NCBI RefSeq assembly: GCF_018129965.1
Contig: NZ_JAFCKW010000031.1
Coordinates: 1 to 64,000, forward strand
Source of the DNA: Bradyrhizobium diazoefficiens
GTDB taxonomy: Bacteria; Pseudomonadota; Alphaproteobacteria; Rhizobiales; Xanthobacteraceae
Length of the DNA: 64,000 nucleotides
Direction of reading: 5' to 3'
A program made the translations under genes and the position numbers. The notes beneath the pieces are model-generated. The model made no database searches and was not told the DNA's origin. It saw only the letters and a program-made list of their open reading frames with translations. This document shows positions 16,517 to 25,292 of the stretch, piece after piece; positions within the stretch are counted from its first letter, which is position 1, and every line of letters begins with the position of its first letter.

Positions 16517-18139
16517 ATGAAACGCCGCGATTTCCTCAAGTCCGTGTCCGGATTGGCCGCCGGCGCGGCGCTTCCGGCCGCCCCGTCCATGATCTCGACA
16601 GCCTATGCCGATGCGCGCTCGGAGACCCTGCTGATCGTCTCGGAAGGCGGCCCGAACAATCTCGACATCCAGGGCGTCGGCACCAACGTGCCCGGCTATG
16701 AGGTGTCGTGGAATTGCTACGACCGGCTGATCAGCCACGAGATGAAGAGCGGTCCCGGCGGCGTGCCCTATTACGACCGCGACAAGTTCAAGCCCGAGCT
16801 CGCCGAGGACTTCAAGATCGACGACATGTCGGTCACCTTCAAGCTGCGCAAGAACGCCAAATTCCATGACGGCACGCCCGTCACCGCCAAGGACGTGAAG
16901 TGGTCGCTCGACCGCGCCGTCAGTGTCGGCGGCTTCCCGACATTCCAGATGAGCGCGGGCTCGCTGACCAAGCCGGAGCAATTCGTCGTGATCGACGACT
17001 ACACCGTGCGCGTCGACTTCCTGAAGAAGGACAGGCTGACGGTGCCGGATCTCGCTGTCATCGTGCCCTGCATCGTCAACTCCGAACTGGTGAAGAAGAA
17101 CGCCAGCGAGAAGGATCCCTGGGGTCTCGAATTCACCAAGCAGCAGACCGCAGGCTCCGGCGCCTACAAGGTGACCAAATGGACCGCCGGCACCGAAGTG
17201 ATCATGGAGCGCAACGACGACTGGGCCTGCGGTCCGTTGCCGAAGATCAAGCGCGTGATCTGGCGCATGGTGCCGCAGGCGGGCAACCGCCGTGCGCTGC
17301 TGGAGCGCGGCGATGCCGATATCTCCTATGAGCTGCCCAACAAGGACTTCCAGGAGATGAAGGCGAACGGCAAGCTCAACGTCGTGTCGCTGCCGTTCTC
17401 CAACGGCATCCAGTATATCGGCATGAACGTCACCAAGCCGCCGTTCGACAATCCCAAGGTTCGCCAGGCGGTCGCCTATGCGCTGCCCTATCAGAAGATC
17501 GTCGACGCCGTGATGTTCGGCCTCGCCAACCCGATGTTCGGCGCGGCACAGGACAAGCCGACCGAAGTCGCATGGCCGCAGCCGCACAAATACAACACCG
17601 ACATGGACAAGGCGAAGGCGCTGCTCGCCGAGGCCGGCTATCCCAACGGCTTCGAGACCACGCTCTCGTTCGACCTGAATTTCGCCGGAGTCAACGAGCC
17701 GCTCTGCGTGCTGGTGCAGGAGAGCCTCGGCCAGATCGGCATCAAGACCACCATCAACAAGGTGCCCGGCGCCAACTGGCGCACCGAGTTGAACAAGAAG
17801 GAAATGCCGCTCTACACCAACGTGTTCTCGGGCTGGCTCGATTACCCCGAATACTTCTTCTACTGGTGCTACCACGGCAACAATTCCGTCTTCAACACCA
17901 TGAGCTACAAGTCGCCGGAGATGGACAGTCTGATCGACGGTGCGCGCAATGCGGCCGCGACCGGCGACACCGCGACCTACGACAAGGACGTCAAGGGCTT
18001 CGTCGATCTCGCCTTCACCGACATCCCGCGCATCCCGCTGTACCAGCCCTTCGTCAACATCGCGATGCAGAAGAACATCAGCGGATACCAATACTGGTTC
18101 CACCGCCGCCTGGATTATCGCGCGCTGGCGAAGGGGTGA
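16517..18139 (+). CDS. Peptide/nickel-type ABC transporter substrate-binding protein (SBP_bac_5)
   Basis: A 540-aa periplasmic binding protein of the DppA/OppA family. The N-terminus MKRRDFLKSVSGLAAGAAL is a twin-arginine signal, so it is likely exported folded. The mature part shows the family patterns FKLRKNAKFHDGTPVTAKDVKWSL and NPKVRQAVAYALPYQKIVD. It is the first gene downstream of a sigma-54 promoter, followed by two permeases and a fused double ATPase, then AtzG/AtzE/AtzH-like genes. That order suggests the ligand is a nitrogen-rich amide or ureide, or a peptide. The ligand is inferred from context only. Confidence 0.9.
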   Translation: MKRRDFLKSVSGLAAGAALPAAPSMISTAYADARSETLLIVSEGGPNNLDIQGVGTNVPGYEVSWNCYDRLISHEMKSGPGGVPYYDRDKFKPELAEDFKIDDMSVTFKLRKNAKFHDGTPVTAKDVKWSLDRAVSVGGFPTFQMSAGSLTKPEQFVVIDDYTVRVDFLKKDRLTVPDLAVIVPCIVNSELVKKNASEKDPWGLEFTKQQTAGSGAYKVTKWTAGTEVIMERNDDWACGPLPKIKRVIWRMVPQAGNRRALLERGDADISYELPNKDFQEMKANGKLNVVSLPFSNGIQYIGMNVTKPPFDNPKVRQAVAYALPYQKIVDAVMFGLANPMFGAAQDKPTEVAWPQPHKYNTDMDKAKALLAEAGYPNGFETTLSFDLNFAGVNEPLCVLVQESLGQIGIKTTINKVPGANWRTELNKKEMPLYTNVFSGWLDYPEYFFYWCYHGNNSVFNTMSYKSPEMDSLIDGARNAAATGDTATYDKDVKGFVDLAFTDIPRIPLYQPFVNIAMQKNISGYQYWFHRRLDYRALAKG

Positions 18140-18219
18140 GGCGTGATGGTCGGCGCGAGCGATACGTCCGCGACGCTGTGTAGCTCCTGGTCGCGTGAGG
18201 TGGGCACCGCTCTCTCATT

Positions 18220-18325
18220 CCCTCCCCCCTGGTGGGGGAGGGGCAGGGAGGGGGGTAGCCACGAACTCCGACCTCTCCGGGGGCCACCCCCCTCCCTAGC
18301 CCTCCCCCAAAAGGAGGGAGGGGAC
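18220..18325. repeat. Inverted-repeat element inside the transporter operon (copy 1)
   Basis: ATTCCCTCCCCCCTGGTGGG opens the element and AAAAGGAGGGAGGGG closes it, with GTAGCCACGAACTCC and GGGCCACCCCCCTCC in the middle. A near-identical element lies at 20364-20470, so the dppB and dppC genes are bracketed by two copies. Confidence 0.85.
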
Positions 18326-18384
18326 ACAGCACGGTGCGCGGCGCGAGTCAGCCCTCCTTTGCCAAGCAGAAGGAGAATGCTCCC

Positions 18385-19398
18385 ATGCTGACCATGATCG
18401 GCAAGCGCCTGATGTTCGCGATTCCCTCGCTGATTGGCGTCGTCATCGTCACCTTCCTGCTGACACGCGCATTGCCCGGCGATCCCGCCGCGTATTTCGC
18501 GGGGCCCGCGGCGACCAAGGAAGCCGTCGAGCAGATCCGCAAGAAGCTCGGCCTCGACCGGCCGCTGATCGAGCAGTTCTTCCGCTACACCAATGATCTC
18601 GCGCATGGCGATTTCGGCAACTCGCTCACCACCGGGCAGCCGGTCGCGGCCGAAATCCGCAATCGCCTGCCGGCTTCCGCCGAGCTGACGCTGCTCGGGC
18701 TCGTCGTCTCGATCGTGATCGCCATTCCGCTCGGCGTGCTGGCGGCGACGCGGCCGGGCTCGTGGGTCGACCATCTCTGCCGGGTCACGACGACGGCCGG
18801 CGTCTCGCTGCCGGTGTTCTTCACCGGCCTCGTGCTGGTCTACGTCTTCTATTTCCGGCTCGGCTGGTCGCCCGCGCCGCTCGGTCGGCTCGATGTGTTC
18901 TACAGCGCGCCGCCGACGATTACCGGCTTCTATCTGATCGACACATTGATCGCGCGTGATTTCGAGGCGTTCCGGTCGGCGCTGAGTCAGCTCATCCTGC
19001 CCGCAACCACGCTCGCGATCTTTTCGCTGGCGCCGATCGCCCGCATGACCCGCGCCTCGATGCTGGCGGTGCTGTCGTCCGAGTTCGTCCGCACGGCGCG
19101 CGCCAGCGGCCTGTCGCCGGCCACGGTCATCGTCACCTATGCGTTCCGCAACGCGATGCTCCCCGTGATCACCACGCTCAGCATGGTGTTCTCGTTCCTG
19201 TTAGGGGCCAACGTGCTGGTCGAGAAAGTGTTCGCCTGGCCCGGCATCGGCTCCTACGCGGTGGAAGCGCTGATCTCGTCGGACTTCGCGCCGGTGCAGG
19301 GTTTCGTGCTGACCATGGCGGTCATGTACGTGCTGCTCAATCTGGTGATCGACATTCTCTATGGCGTGATCGATCCACGCGTGCGGCTGGAGGGCTAA
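18385..19398 (+). CDS. Peptide-type ABC transporter permease (DppB family)
   Basis: A 337-aa inner-membrane permease with six predicted helices. The EAA-like loop reads NAMLPVITTLSMVFSFLLGA and the C-terminus YVLLNLVIDILYGVIDPRVR is the standard DppB ending. The ATG of MLTMIGKR is chosen because AAGGAG lies nine bases before it; an upstream in-frame ATG has no ribosome-binding site and runs into a repeat. It pairs with the DppC-like permease that starts three bases after its stop. Substrate is unknown. Confidence 0.92.
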   Translation: MLTMIGKRLMFAIPSLIGVVIVTFLLTRALPGDPAAYFAGPAATKEAVEQIRKKLGLDRPLIEQFFRYTNDLAHGDFGNSLTTGQPVAAEIRNRLPASAELTLLGLVVSIVIAIPLGVLAATRPGSWVDHLCRVTTTAGVSLPVFFTGLVLVYVFYFRLGWSPAPLGRLDVFYSAPPTITGFYLIDTLIARDFEAFRSALSQLILPATTLAIFSLAPIARMTRASMLAVLSSEFVRTARASGLSPATVIVTYAFRNAMLPVITTLSMVFSFLLGANVLVEKVFAWPGIGSYAVEALISSDFAPVQGFVLTMAVMYVLLNLVIDILYGVIDPRVRLEG

Positions 19399-19401
19399 TT
19401 C

Positions 19402-20301
19402 ATGAGCTCCGTTGCGCCTGCTGTCGAATCCGTCGGTCCCGCGCGCACATCGGGACTGGTCGCGATCCTCGAACAGACCCGCTATGTTCTCGGCGAGAAC
19501 AAGGTCACCGGGTTCGCGTTCGCGCTGCTGGTCGTGATCCTGATCGCCGCGATCTTCGGCCCCTATGTGGTGCCGTACGATCCGCTGGCGTCCGACACGG
19601 CTGCCGCGCTGAAGCCGCCGTCGATGGCGCACTGGTTCGGCACCGATCAATTGGGCCGCGACATCTTCAGCCGCGTCATCGTGGCAACAAGGCTCGATAC
19701 CTTCATCGCGGTCGCCTCCGTGGTGCTGGTGTTCCTGATGGGCGGCCTCGCCGGCATCGCCGCCGGCTATTTCGGCGGCTGGACCGATCGCATCGTCGGC
19801 CGCATCGCCGACACCATCATGGCGTTCCCGCTGTTCGTGCTGGCGATGGGCATCGTCGCCGCGCTCGGCAACACCGTGCAGAACATCATTTTCGCCACGG
19901 CCATCGTCAACTTCCCGCTCTACGCCCGCGTCGCGCGCGCCGAAGCCAATGTCCGCCGCAACGCCGGCTTCGTGCAGGCCGCGCGTCTGTCGGGCAACGG
20001 CGAATTCCGCATCCTGCTGGTGCACATACTGCCGAACATCATGCCGATCATGATCGTGCAGATGTCGCTGACCATGGGCTACGCCATCCTCAACGCCGCC
20101 GGCCTCTCCTTCATCGGCCTCGGCGTCCGCCCGCCGACCGCAGAATGGGGCATCATGGTCGCCGAAGGCGCGGGCTTCATGGTCTCGGGCGAATGGTGGA
20201 TCGCCCTGTTCCCGGGTCTTGCTCTGATGATCGCCGTGTTCTGCTTCAACCTCCTCGGCGACGGCCTCCGCGACATCGTCGACCCCCAGCGGAGGACGTG
20301 A
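19402..20301 (+). CDS. Peptide-type ABC transporter permease (DppC family)
   Basis: A 299-aa inner-membrane permease. The N-terminal cytoplasmic tail is followed by a first helix (FAFALLVVILIAAIFGPYVV), the DppC motif HWFGTDQLGRDIFSRV, the EAA loop region ILLVHILPNIMPIMIVQMS and the C-terminal GLRDIVDPQRRT. It forms the heterodimeric channel with the upstream DppB-like protein. A repeat element separates it from the ATPase gene, so the ATPase could be expressed at a different level. Confidence 0.92.
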   Translation: MSSVAPAVESVGPARTSGLVAILEQTRYVLGENKVTGFAFALLVVILIAAIFGPYVVPYDPLASDTAAALKPPSMAHWFGTDQLGRDIFSRVIVATRLDTFIAVASVVLVFLMGGLAGIAAGYFGGWTDRIVGRIADTIMAFPLFVLAMGIVAALGNTVQNIIFATAIVNFPLYARVARAEANVRRNAGFVQAARLSGNGEFRILLVHILPNIMPIMIVQMSLTMGYAILNAAGLSFIGLGVRPPTAEWGIMVAEGAGFMVSGEWWIALFPGLALMIAVFCFNLLGDGLRDIVDPQRRT

Positions 20302-20363
20302 TGATTGTTGAATGCTGGGCGAGAAGCGCAATGGTCAGATGTGAGGAACGCACTCCTCCCTCA

Positions 20364-20470
20364 TTCCCTCCCCCCTTGTGGGGGAGGGGCAGCGAGGGGG
20401 GTAGCCACGAACTCCAACCTCTCCCGGGGCCACCCCCCTCCCCAACCCTCCCCCACAAGGGGGGAGGGAG
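20364..20470. repeat. Inverted-repeat element inside the transporter operon (copy 2)
   Basis: Near copy of the element at 18220-18325, sharing GTAGCCACGAACTCC and the flanking CCCTCCCCC arms. It lies between the DppC-like permease and the fused ATPase gene. Confidence 0.85.
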
Positions 20471-20587
20471 CGAGAGGCCGTTGCGCTCCTCACGCAAAAG
20501 GCTTCGTCAAAAATTCCCCAATGATTCCGGTCCCCGTTCTACTGTGCATGGGGTTGTTTTCGACCTTTTGAGTGACGGGAGGCCCGC

Positions 20588-22372
20588 ATGACCGCCCAGC
20601 CCCTGCTCGACGTCCAGGATCTCACGGTCGAATTCAACACGCGCCGCGGCATCGTGAAGGCCGTCCAGCACGTCAACATCTCCGTCGCCAAGGGCGAGAC
20701 GCTCGCTATCGTCGGCGAGTCCGGGTCCGGCAAGTCAGTGACGTCCTATGCGGTGATGCGCATCCTCGACCGGGCGGGGCGGATCGCCGAGGGCTCGGTG
20801 ATGTTCTCGGGCATCGACGTCAAGGCTGCGACCGAAGACCAGATGCGCGACCTGCGCGGCCGCGAAGTCTCGATGATCTTCCAGAACCCGCGTGCCGCGC
20901 TCAACCCGATCCGGAAGGTCGGCGACCAGATCGAGGACGTGCTGCGCACCCATGTGCAGCAGGCGCCGGTCGCCGATCACGGCGAGAAGGCGATCGAGGC
21001 GCTGGAGCAGGTCAAGATCGCCCGCCCGCGCGAGCGCTATCACGCCTATCCGTTCGAGCTCTCGGGCGGCATGTGCCAGCGCGTCGTCATCGCGCTCGCG
21101 CTCGCCTGCAATCCGCAACTGCTGATCGCAGACGAGCCGACCACCGGCCTCGATGTCACCACGCAGAAGGCGGTGATGGACCTGATCGTCGAGCTCACAA
21201 AGCGCAAGGCGATGTCGACCATCCTGATCACCCACGATCTCGGCCTCGCCGCCGCCTATTGCGACCGCGTCGTGGTGATGGAGAAGGGCCGCGTGGTCGA
21301 GACCGCCAGGGCCGCCGACATCTTCGCCAACCCGCAGCACCCCTACACCAAGAAGCTGATGCGCGCGACGCCGCGGCTCGGCGTGTCGTTGCGGGATCTC
21401 TTGCCGGAGGAGGAGGGGGCGACCAAATCCCCATCTGTCATGGCCGGGCTTGACCCCGCCATCCATCACGCTTCGCAAGACTCGTCCCAATCGATGGCCC
21501 CCCGGGTCAAGCCCGGGGGTGACGAGACTGCAAAACCCCTCCTGCTCATCGAAAAGCTCGTCAAGGAATACCCCCGCCAGGGCGCGACCGCGACGCTCGG
21601 TAAACTGTTCGGGCGCAAGCCGCCGGTGGAGCCGGACGTGTTCCGCGCCGTCGACGGCATCAGCTTCTCCATCGGCCATGGCGAGAGCGTCGGCCTCGTC
21701 GGCGAGTCCGGCTGCGGCAAATCGACCACCTCGATGATGGTGATGCGGCTGCTGGACCAGACCTCCGGCCTGATCCAGTTCGACGGCGAGGACATCGGCG
21801 CCATCCAACCTGCATCCTTTGCCCGGCTGCCGCAGCGCAGCCGCATCCAGATGGTGTTCCAGGACCCGACCGACAGCCTCAATCCGCGCTTCACCGCCGC
21901 GCGTGCGATCGCCGATCCCATCATGCAGCTCGGCGACGTCAGGGGACGCGACGCGCTCCGCACCCGCTGCGAGGAGCTGGCCACCATGGTCGGACTGCCG
22001 CACAATCTGCTGGATCGCTTCCCGCACCAATTGTCCGGCGGCCAGAAGGCCCGCGTCGGCATCGCGCGCGCCATCGCCCTGCATCCGAAGCTCGTCATCC
22101 TGGACGAGCCGACCGCAGCGCTGGATGTCTCGGTCCAGGCCGTGGTGCTGAACCTGCTCCAGGACCTCAAGGCCCGGCTAGGTATGAGTTATCTGTTCGT
22201 CTCGCATGATTTGAACGTAGTGCGCTTGTTGTGCGATCGTGTCATTGTCATGCGGTCGGGTCGAATCGTCGAGGAAGGCACTTCCGAGAGGGTCTTGAGC
22301 GATCCGCAGGACGACTACACCAAGGAGCTGCTGACGGCGATTCCGCATCCGCCGTTGCCGGCTCACGGATAG
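20588..22372 (+). CDS. Fused double ABC ATPase (DppD-DppF) of the peptide-type transporter
   Basis: A 594-aa protein with two complete ABC domains. The first has Walker A GESGSGKS near residue 42, signature LSGGMCQR and Walker B LLIADEPTTGLD. The second has Walker A GESGCGKS near residue 375, signature LSGGQKAR and Walker B LVILDEPTAALD. The DppD-type C-terminal tail of the first domain is followed by a linker (about residues 277-320). A palindromic repeat lies in the gene here, so residues about 284-313 (including VMAGLDPAIHH and RVKPGGDET) are translated repeat. The frame stays open through it. The fusion supplies both ATPases for the upstream permeases. Confidence 0.93.
   Translation: MTAQPLLDVQDLTVEFNTRRGIVKAVQHVNISVAKGETLAIVGESGSGKSVTSYAVMRILDRAGRIAEGSVMFSGIDVKAATEDQMRDLRGREVSMIFQNPRAALNPIRKVGDQIEDVLRTHVQQAPVADHGEKAIEALEQVKIARPRERYHAYPFELSGGMCQRVVIALALACNPQLLIADEPTTGLDVTTQKAVMDLIVELTKRKAMSTILITHDLGLAAAYCDRVVVMEKGRVVETARAADIFANPQHPYTKKLMRATPRLGVSLRDLLPEEEGATKSPSVMAGLDPAIHHASQDSSQSMAPRVKPGGDETAKPLLLIEKLVKEYPRQGATATLGKLFGRKPPVEPDVFRAVDGISFSIGHGESVGLVGESGCGKSTTSMMVMRLLDQTSGLIQFDGEDIGAIQPASFARLPQRSRIQMVFQDPTDSLNPRFTAARAIADPIMQLGDVRGRDALRTRCEELATMVGLPHNLLDRFPHQLSGGQKARVGIARAIALHPKLVILDEPTAALDVSVQAVVLNLLQDLKARLGMSYLFVSHDLNVVRLLCDRVIVMRSGRIVEEGTSERVLSDPQDDYTKELLTAIPHPPLPAHG
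21437..21525. repeat. Palindromic repeat inside a coding sequence
   Basis: Arms GTCATGGCCGGGCTTGACCC and CGGGTCAAGCCCGGGGGTGA match the intergenic element at 97-180. Here the element is about 89 bases and keeps the reading frame, forming the linker between the two ABC domains. Confidence 0.9.
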
Positions 22373-22409
22373 CGCGAGATACCTTGCGCGAGAGAGTTTT
22401 GAGAGAGTG

Positions 22410-22589
22410 ATGGCCGAGCCGCTGGACGACTACATCGACGCCGTTTCCAAAGCGCTGGCGCTGCCGGTCGAGGACGCCTGGAGGCCGGCGGTGCGCGCCA
22501 ATCTCGAGGTCTCGCTGCGGCTCGCCCGCCTGGTCGACGAATTCGCGCTGCCGGACGAGACCGAGCCGGCGCCGATCTTCGCCGTCTGA
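22410..22589 (+). CDS. AtzG-like (DUF4089/HpxX) small subunit
   Basis: A 59-aa helical protein, MAEPLDDYIDAVSKALALP onward, matching the DUF4089/AtzG type. AtzG folds like GatC and binds the amidase AtzE, stabilising it, so this is likely the partner of the amidase gene that begins seven bases after its stop. The ATG at 22410 is preferred to a GTG one codon earlier; both follow GAGAGA. A W at about residue 25 and the PAPIFAV ending are typical of the family as I recall it. No enzymatic residues are expected. Confidence 0.8.
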   Translation: MAEPLDDYIDAVSKALALPVEDAWRPAVRANLEVSLRLARLVDEFALPDETEPAPIFAV

Positions 22590-22596
22590 CGCCGCC

Positions 22597-23991
22597 ATGA
22601 CAGCCAAGCCAGATTTGAGCGCTGCCGACATCGCCAAGGCGGTGGCCGGCGGCAAATTGTCCGCGCTCGATGCGACCGAAGCCGCGCTCGCCCGCATCAC
22701 GCAGCACGACGGCGTCCTCAACGCCTTCACCGACGTCACCGCCGATCGCGCCCGTGCGAAAGCGCGTGCGATCGATGCCGACATCGCCGCCGGCAAGGAG
22801 GTCGGCCCGCTCGCCGGCGTGCCCTTCGCTGTGAAGAACCTGTTCGACGTCGCCGGCCTTCCCACTCGCGCCGGCTCGAAGATCAATCGCGATCTTCCGC
22901 CGGCGAGGCGCGATGCCACGCTGGTCGAGCGGATGGAAGCCGCCGGCGCCGTTCTCGTCGGCGCGCTCAACATGGGCGAATATGCCTACGACTTCACCGG
23001 CGAGAACATTCACGATGGTCCCTCGCGCAATCCGCACGACACCACGCGGATGAGCGGCGGCTCGTCCGGCGGTTCGGGCAGCGCGGTGGGGGGCGCATTG
23101 GTGCCGATTGCGCTGGGCTCCGACACCAATGGGTCGATCCGCGTGCCGTCGTCGTTCTGCGGCATCTTCGGCCTCAAGCCGACCTATGGCCGGCTGTCGC
23201 GCGCGCGCTCCTTTCCGTTCGTCGCGAGTTTCGATCATCTCGGCCCGTTCGCGCGTTCCGTCACCGACCTCGCGCTCGCTTACGACGCGATGCAGGGTCC
23301 CGATGCCGATGATGCAGCCTGCACCACGCGCGGGCTGGAGCCGACCACGCCTTTGATCGCCAATCCGGTGTCGGACCTGCGCATCGCTCTCGCCGGCGGT
23401 TATTTCCAGAAGAACGTGTTCCCCGAAGCCGTCGAAGCCGTCAGCCGCGTCGCCAAGGCCCTCGGCGCGACGAGCGTGGTGGAGATTCCCGAAGCCGCGC
23501 GCGCCCGTGCGGCGGCTTACGTCATCTCGACCACGGAAGGCGCCTCGCTGCATCTCGATCGCCTGCGCAAGCGCCCGAACGATTTCGATCCCGCCGTGCG
23601 CGACCGGCTGATCGCCGGCGCCATGGTGCCGGCGCCGCTGGTCGATCGCGCGCAGAAATTCCGCCGCTGGTATCGCGCGCAGCTTGCCGAGCTGTTCAAA
23701 TCGGTCGACGTGCTGATCGCGCCCGCGACGCCCTGCACCGCGCCGAAGCTCGGCCAGGTCAATTTCAATCTCGACGGCGTCGAGCTGCCGGTGCGTGCCA
23801 ATATCGGCATTCACACCCAGCCCATCTCGTTCATCGGCCTGCCGGTGGTTGCGGTTCCCGTTCCGCTCGAGCCGCTGCCGATCGGCGTGCAGATCATCGC
23901 CGCGCCCTGGCGCGAGGACATCGCGCTGCGCGTCGCCTATGCATTGGAGACGATGGGCATCGTCGCCGCGCCCGCGCCAAGGGGACTTTGA
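22597..23991 (+). CDS. AtzE-family amidohydrolase (HpxY-like)
   Basis: A 464-aa amidase-signature enzyme. The Ser-cisSer-Lys triad is complete: K80 in GVPFAVKNLFD, S156 in MSGGSSGGSG and S180 in GSDTNGSIRVP. AtzE hydrolyses 1-carboxybiuret in cyanuric acid degradation, and the Klebsiella homologue HpxY belongs to the oxalurate pathway. With AtzG-like upstream and AtzH/HpxZ-like downstream, the gene order is that of both systems. No cyanuric acid hydrolase (AtzD) is in the window, so the natural substrate may be a different ureide or amide. The reaction type is sure; the substrate is not. Confidence 0.87.
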   Translation: MTAKPDLSAADIAKAVAGGKLSALDATEAALARITQHDGVLNAFTDVTADRARAKARAIDADIAAGKEVGPLAGVPFAVKNLFDVAGLPTRAGSKINRDLPPARRDATLVERMEAAGAVLVGALNMGEYAYDFTGENIHDGPSRNPHDTTRMSGGSSGGSGSAVGGALVPIALGSDTNGSIRVPSSFCGIFGLKPTYGRLSRARSFPFVASFDHLGPFARSVTDLALAYDAMQGPDADDAACTTRGLEPTTPLIANPVSDLRIALAGGYFQKNVFPEAVEAVSRVAKALGATSVVEIPEAARARAAAYVISTTEGASLHLDRLRKRPNDFDPAVRDRLIAGAMVPAPLVDRAQKFRRWYRAQLAELFKSVDVLIAPATPCTAPKLGQVNFNLDGVELPVRANIGIHTQPISFIGLPVVAVPVPLEPLPIGVQIIAAPWREDIALRVAYALETMGIVAAPAPRGL

Positions 23992-24003
23992 GAGGATTCT
24001 GAC

Positions 24004-24396
24004 ATGGAGATCGATCTCCCCGACGTGATCGCGGAAGTCAAAGCCGCGTTCGATCGCTATGAGCAGGCGCTCGTCACCAACGACGTCGCCGTGCTCGGCG
24101 AACTGTTCCGCAACGATCCGCGCACGCTGCGCTACGGCATCGGCGAGAACCTCTATGGCTACGAGGCGATCTCCGGCTTCCGTGCCGGCCGCTCGCCGGT
24201 GGGTCTGAACCGCCGCACCGCGAAAACCGTCATATCGAGCTATGGCCGCGACACCGCCGTGGCCTCCACTTTGTTCTATCGCGACACGGCGCCCGGCAAG
24301 GTCGGCCGTCAGATGCAGACCTGGATTCGCTTCCCGGAGGGCTGGCGCGTCGTCGCCGCCCATGTCAGCATCATCGACGAGTCGAAAGAGACCTGA
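24004..24396 (+). CDS. AtzH/HpxZ-like (DUF3225) protein
   Basis: A 130-aa protein of the SnoaL/NTF2-like fold group, [20 protein letters not shown] to the end, with the conserved [18 protein letters not shown] segment. HpxZ was named for oxalurate catabolism in Klebsiella, and AtzH, the equivalent in the atz cluster, has been reported as an amidohydrolase acting after AtzE on 1,3-dicarboxyurea to give allophanate. If so, its product would feed the allophanate hydrolase encoded convergently nearby. The gene follows the AtzE-like gene by 12 bases. Confidence 0.82.
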   Translation: MEIDLPDVIAEVKAAFDRYEQALVTNDVAVLGELFRNDPRTLRYGIGENLYGYEAISGFRAGRSPVGLNRRTAKTVISSYGRDTAVASTLFYRDTAPGKVGRQMQTWIRFPEGWRVVAAHVSIIDESKET

Positions 24397-24400
24397 CCGT

Positions 24401-25123
24401 ATGACGCTTGACGATCTCCCGCAGGGAACACTGCCGGCCGAGCCGGTGGTGCCCCGCGTCGACCGTGCGCTGCCGTCGGCGCAGAAGGTCACGCGGGCCG
24501 AGGAACTGCGTCTTCAACTCGCCGACGAGATCGTGCGTGGCGCCCTGGCGCCCGGCTCGCCGCTGGACGAGACCGACATCGCGCGCCGCTTCAGCGTGTC
24601 GCGAACGCCGGTGCGCGAGGCCCTGCGCCAGCTGGTGGCGAGCGGTCTGGTCGAGGCGCGGCCGCATCGCGGCGCGGTGGTGGCGCAGCCCTCGTTCGAA
24701 CGGCTGACGAGCATGTTCGAGGCGATGGCGGAACTCGAGGCGATGTGCGCCGGCTTCGCCGCCGAGCGCATGACGGCCTCCGAACGCCACGGCCTCGAGG
24801 CCATCCACGAGGAGCTGCGGGTCCTGAGCTACGCCGGCAATCCCGATCGCTTCCACGAGGTCAACGAGCGCTTCCACAACGCGATCTATGCCGGATCGCA
24901 GAATGGCTACATCGCGGAGATCACGCTGGCGACACGTGTACGCGTGCAGCCGTTCCGCCGCGCCCAGTTCCGCAACCTTGGCCGTCTCGCGAAGTCGCAG
25001 GCCGAGCACGACCGCGTCGTCGTCGCCATCATGCGCGGCGACAAGCAGGGCGCCGCCGCCGCCATGCGCGCCCATATCGAGCTGGTGCGCGGGGAGTACG
25101 AGATCTACGCGGTGTCGGTGTAG
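24401..25123 (+). CDS. GntR-family (FCD) transcriptional regulator
   Basis: A 240-aa regulator. The winged helix (about residues 30-95) contains DETDIARRFSVSRTPVREALRQL, and the FCD ligand domain (about 105-225) carries RFHEVNERFHNAIY and EHDRVV, likely metal or ligand contacts. It starts four bases after the stop of the HpxZ-like gene, so it is the last gene of the operon and probably controls it in response to a pathway metabolite. The ATG at 24401 is used; the frame continues upstream without a better site. No clear palindromic operator was found near the sigma-54 promoter. Confidence 0.9.
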   Translation: MTLDDLPQGTLPAEPVVPRVDRALPSAQKVTRAEELRLQLADEIVRGALAPGSPLDETDIARRFSVSRTPVREALRQLVASGLVEARPHRGAVVAQPSFERLTSMFEAMAELEAMCAGFAAERMTASERHGLEAIHEELRVLSYAGNPDRFHEVNERFHNAIYAGSQNGYIAEITLATRVRVQPFRRAQFRNLGRLAKSQAEHDRVVVAIMRGDKQGAAAAMRAHIELVRGEYEIYAVSV

Positions 25124-25145
25124 GGCACGTCGTTGCCACATTCTC

Positions 25146-25284
25146 GCTGTCGTCCCCGCGAACGCGGGGACCCATAACCACAGGGAGTAGTGTGAGGCAA
25201 GGCTCCCACTCCGAGTCCTCGCAAAACTACTTCCTGTGGGTTTGGGTCCCGGATCGGCGCTCCGCTTGTCCGGGACGACAGCGG
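25146..25284. repeat. Palindromic intergenic repeat (GTCGTCCCCGCG...GGGACGACAGCGG type)
   Basis: Outer arms and the inner ACCCATAACCACAGGGAGTA block match the family at 8703-8842 and 56233-56367. It fills the gap between the convergent GntR and allophanate hydrolase genes, where it could act as a bidirectional transcript end. Confidence 0.85.
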
Positions 25285-25292
25285 AGTGAAAT

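Noticed and set aside
16427-18103. A 558-codon minus-strand open frame
   Set aside because: It is antisense to the peptide-type binding protein, which has a TAT signal, a ribosome-binding site and clear family motifs. High GC makes long antisense frames common; the translation (rich in V, H, D, R, G, L) resembles no protein.
20735-22084. A 449-codon minus-strand open frame
   Set aside because: Antisense to the fused ABC ATPase, whose Walker and signature motifs settle the coding strand.
24242-24400. Upstream extension of the GntR gene in frame
   Set aside because: It would lie almost wholly within the HpxZ-like gene; the ATG at 24401, just after that gene's stop, gives a normal GntR length.
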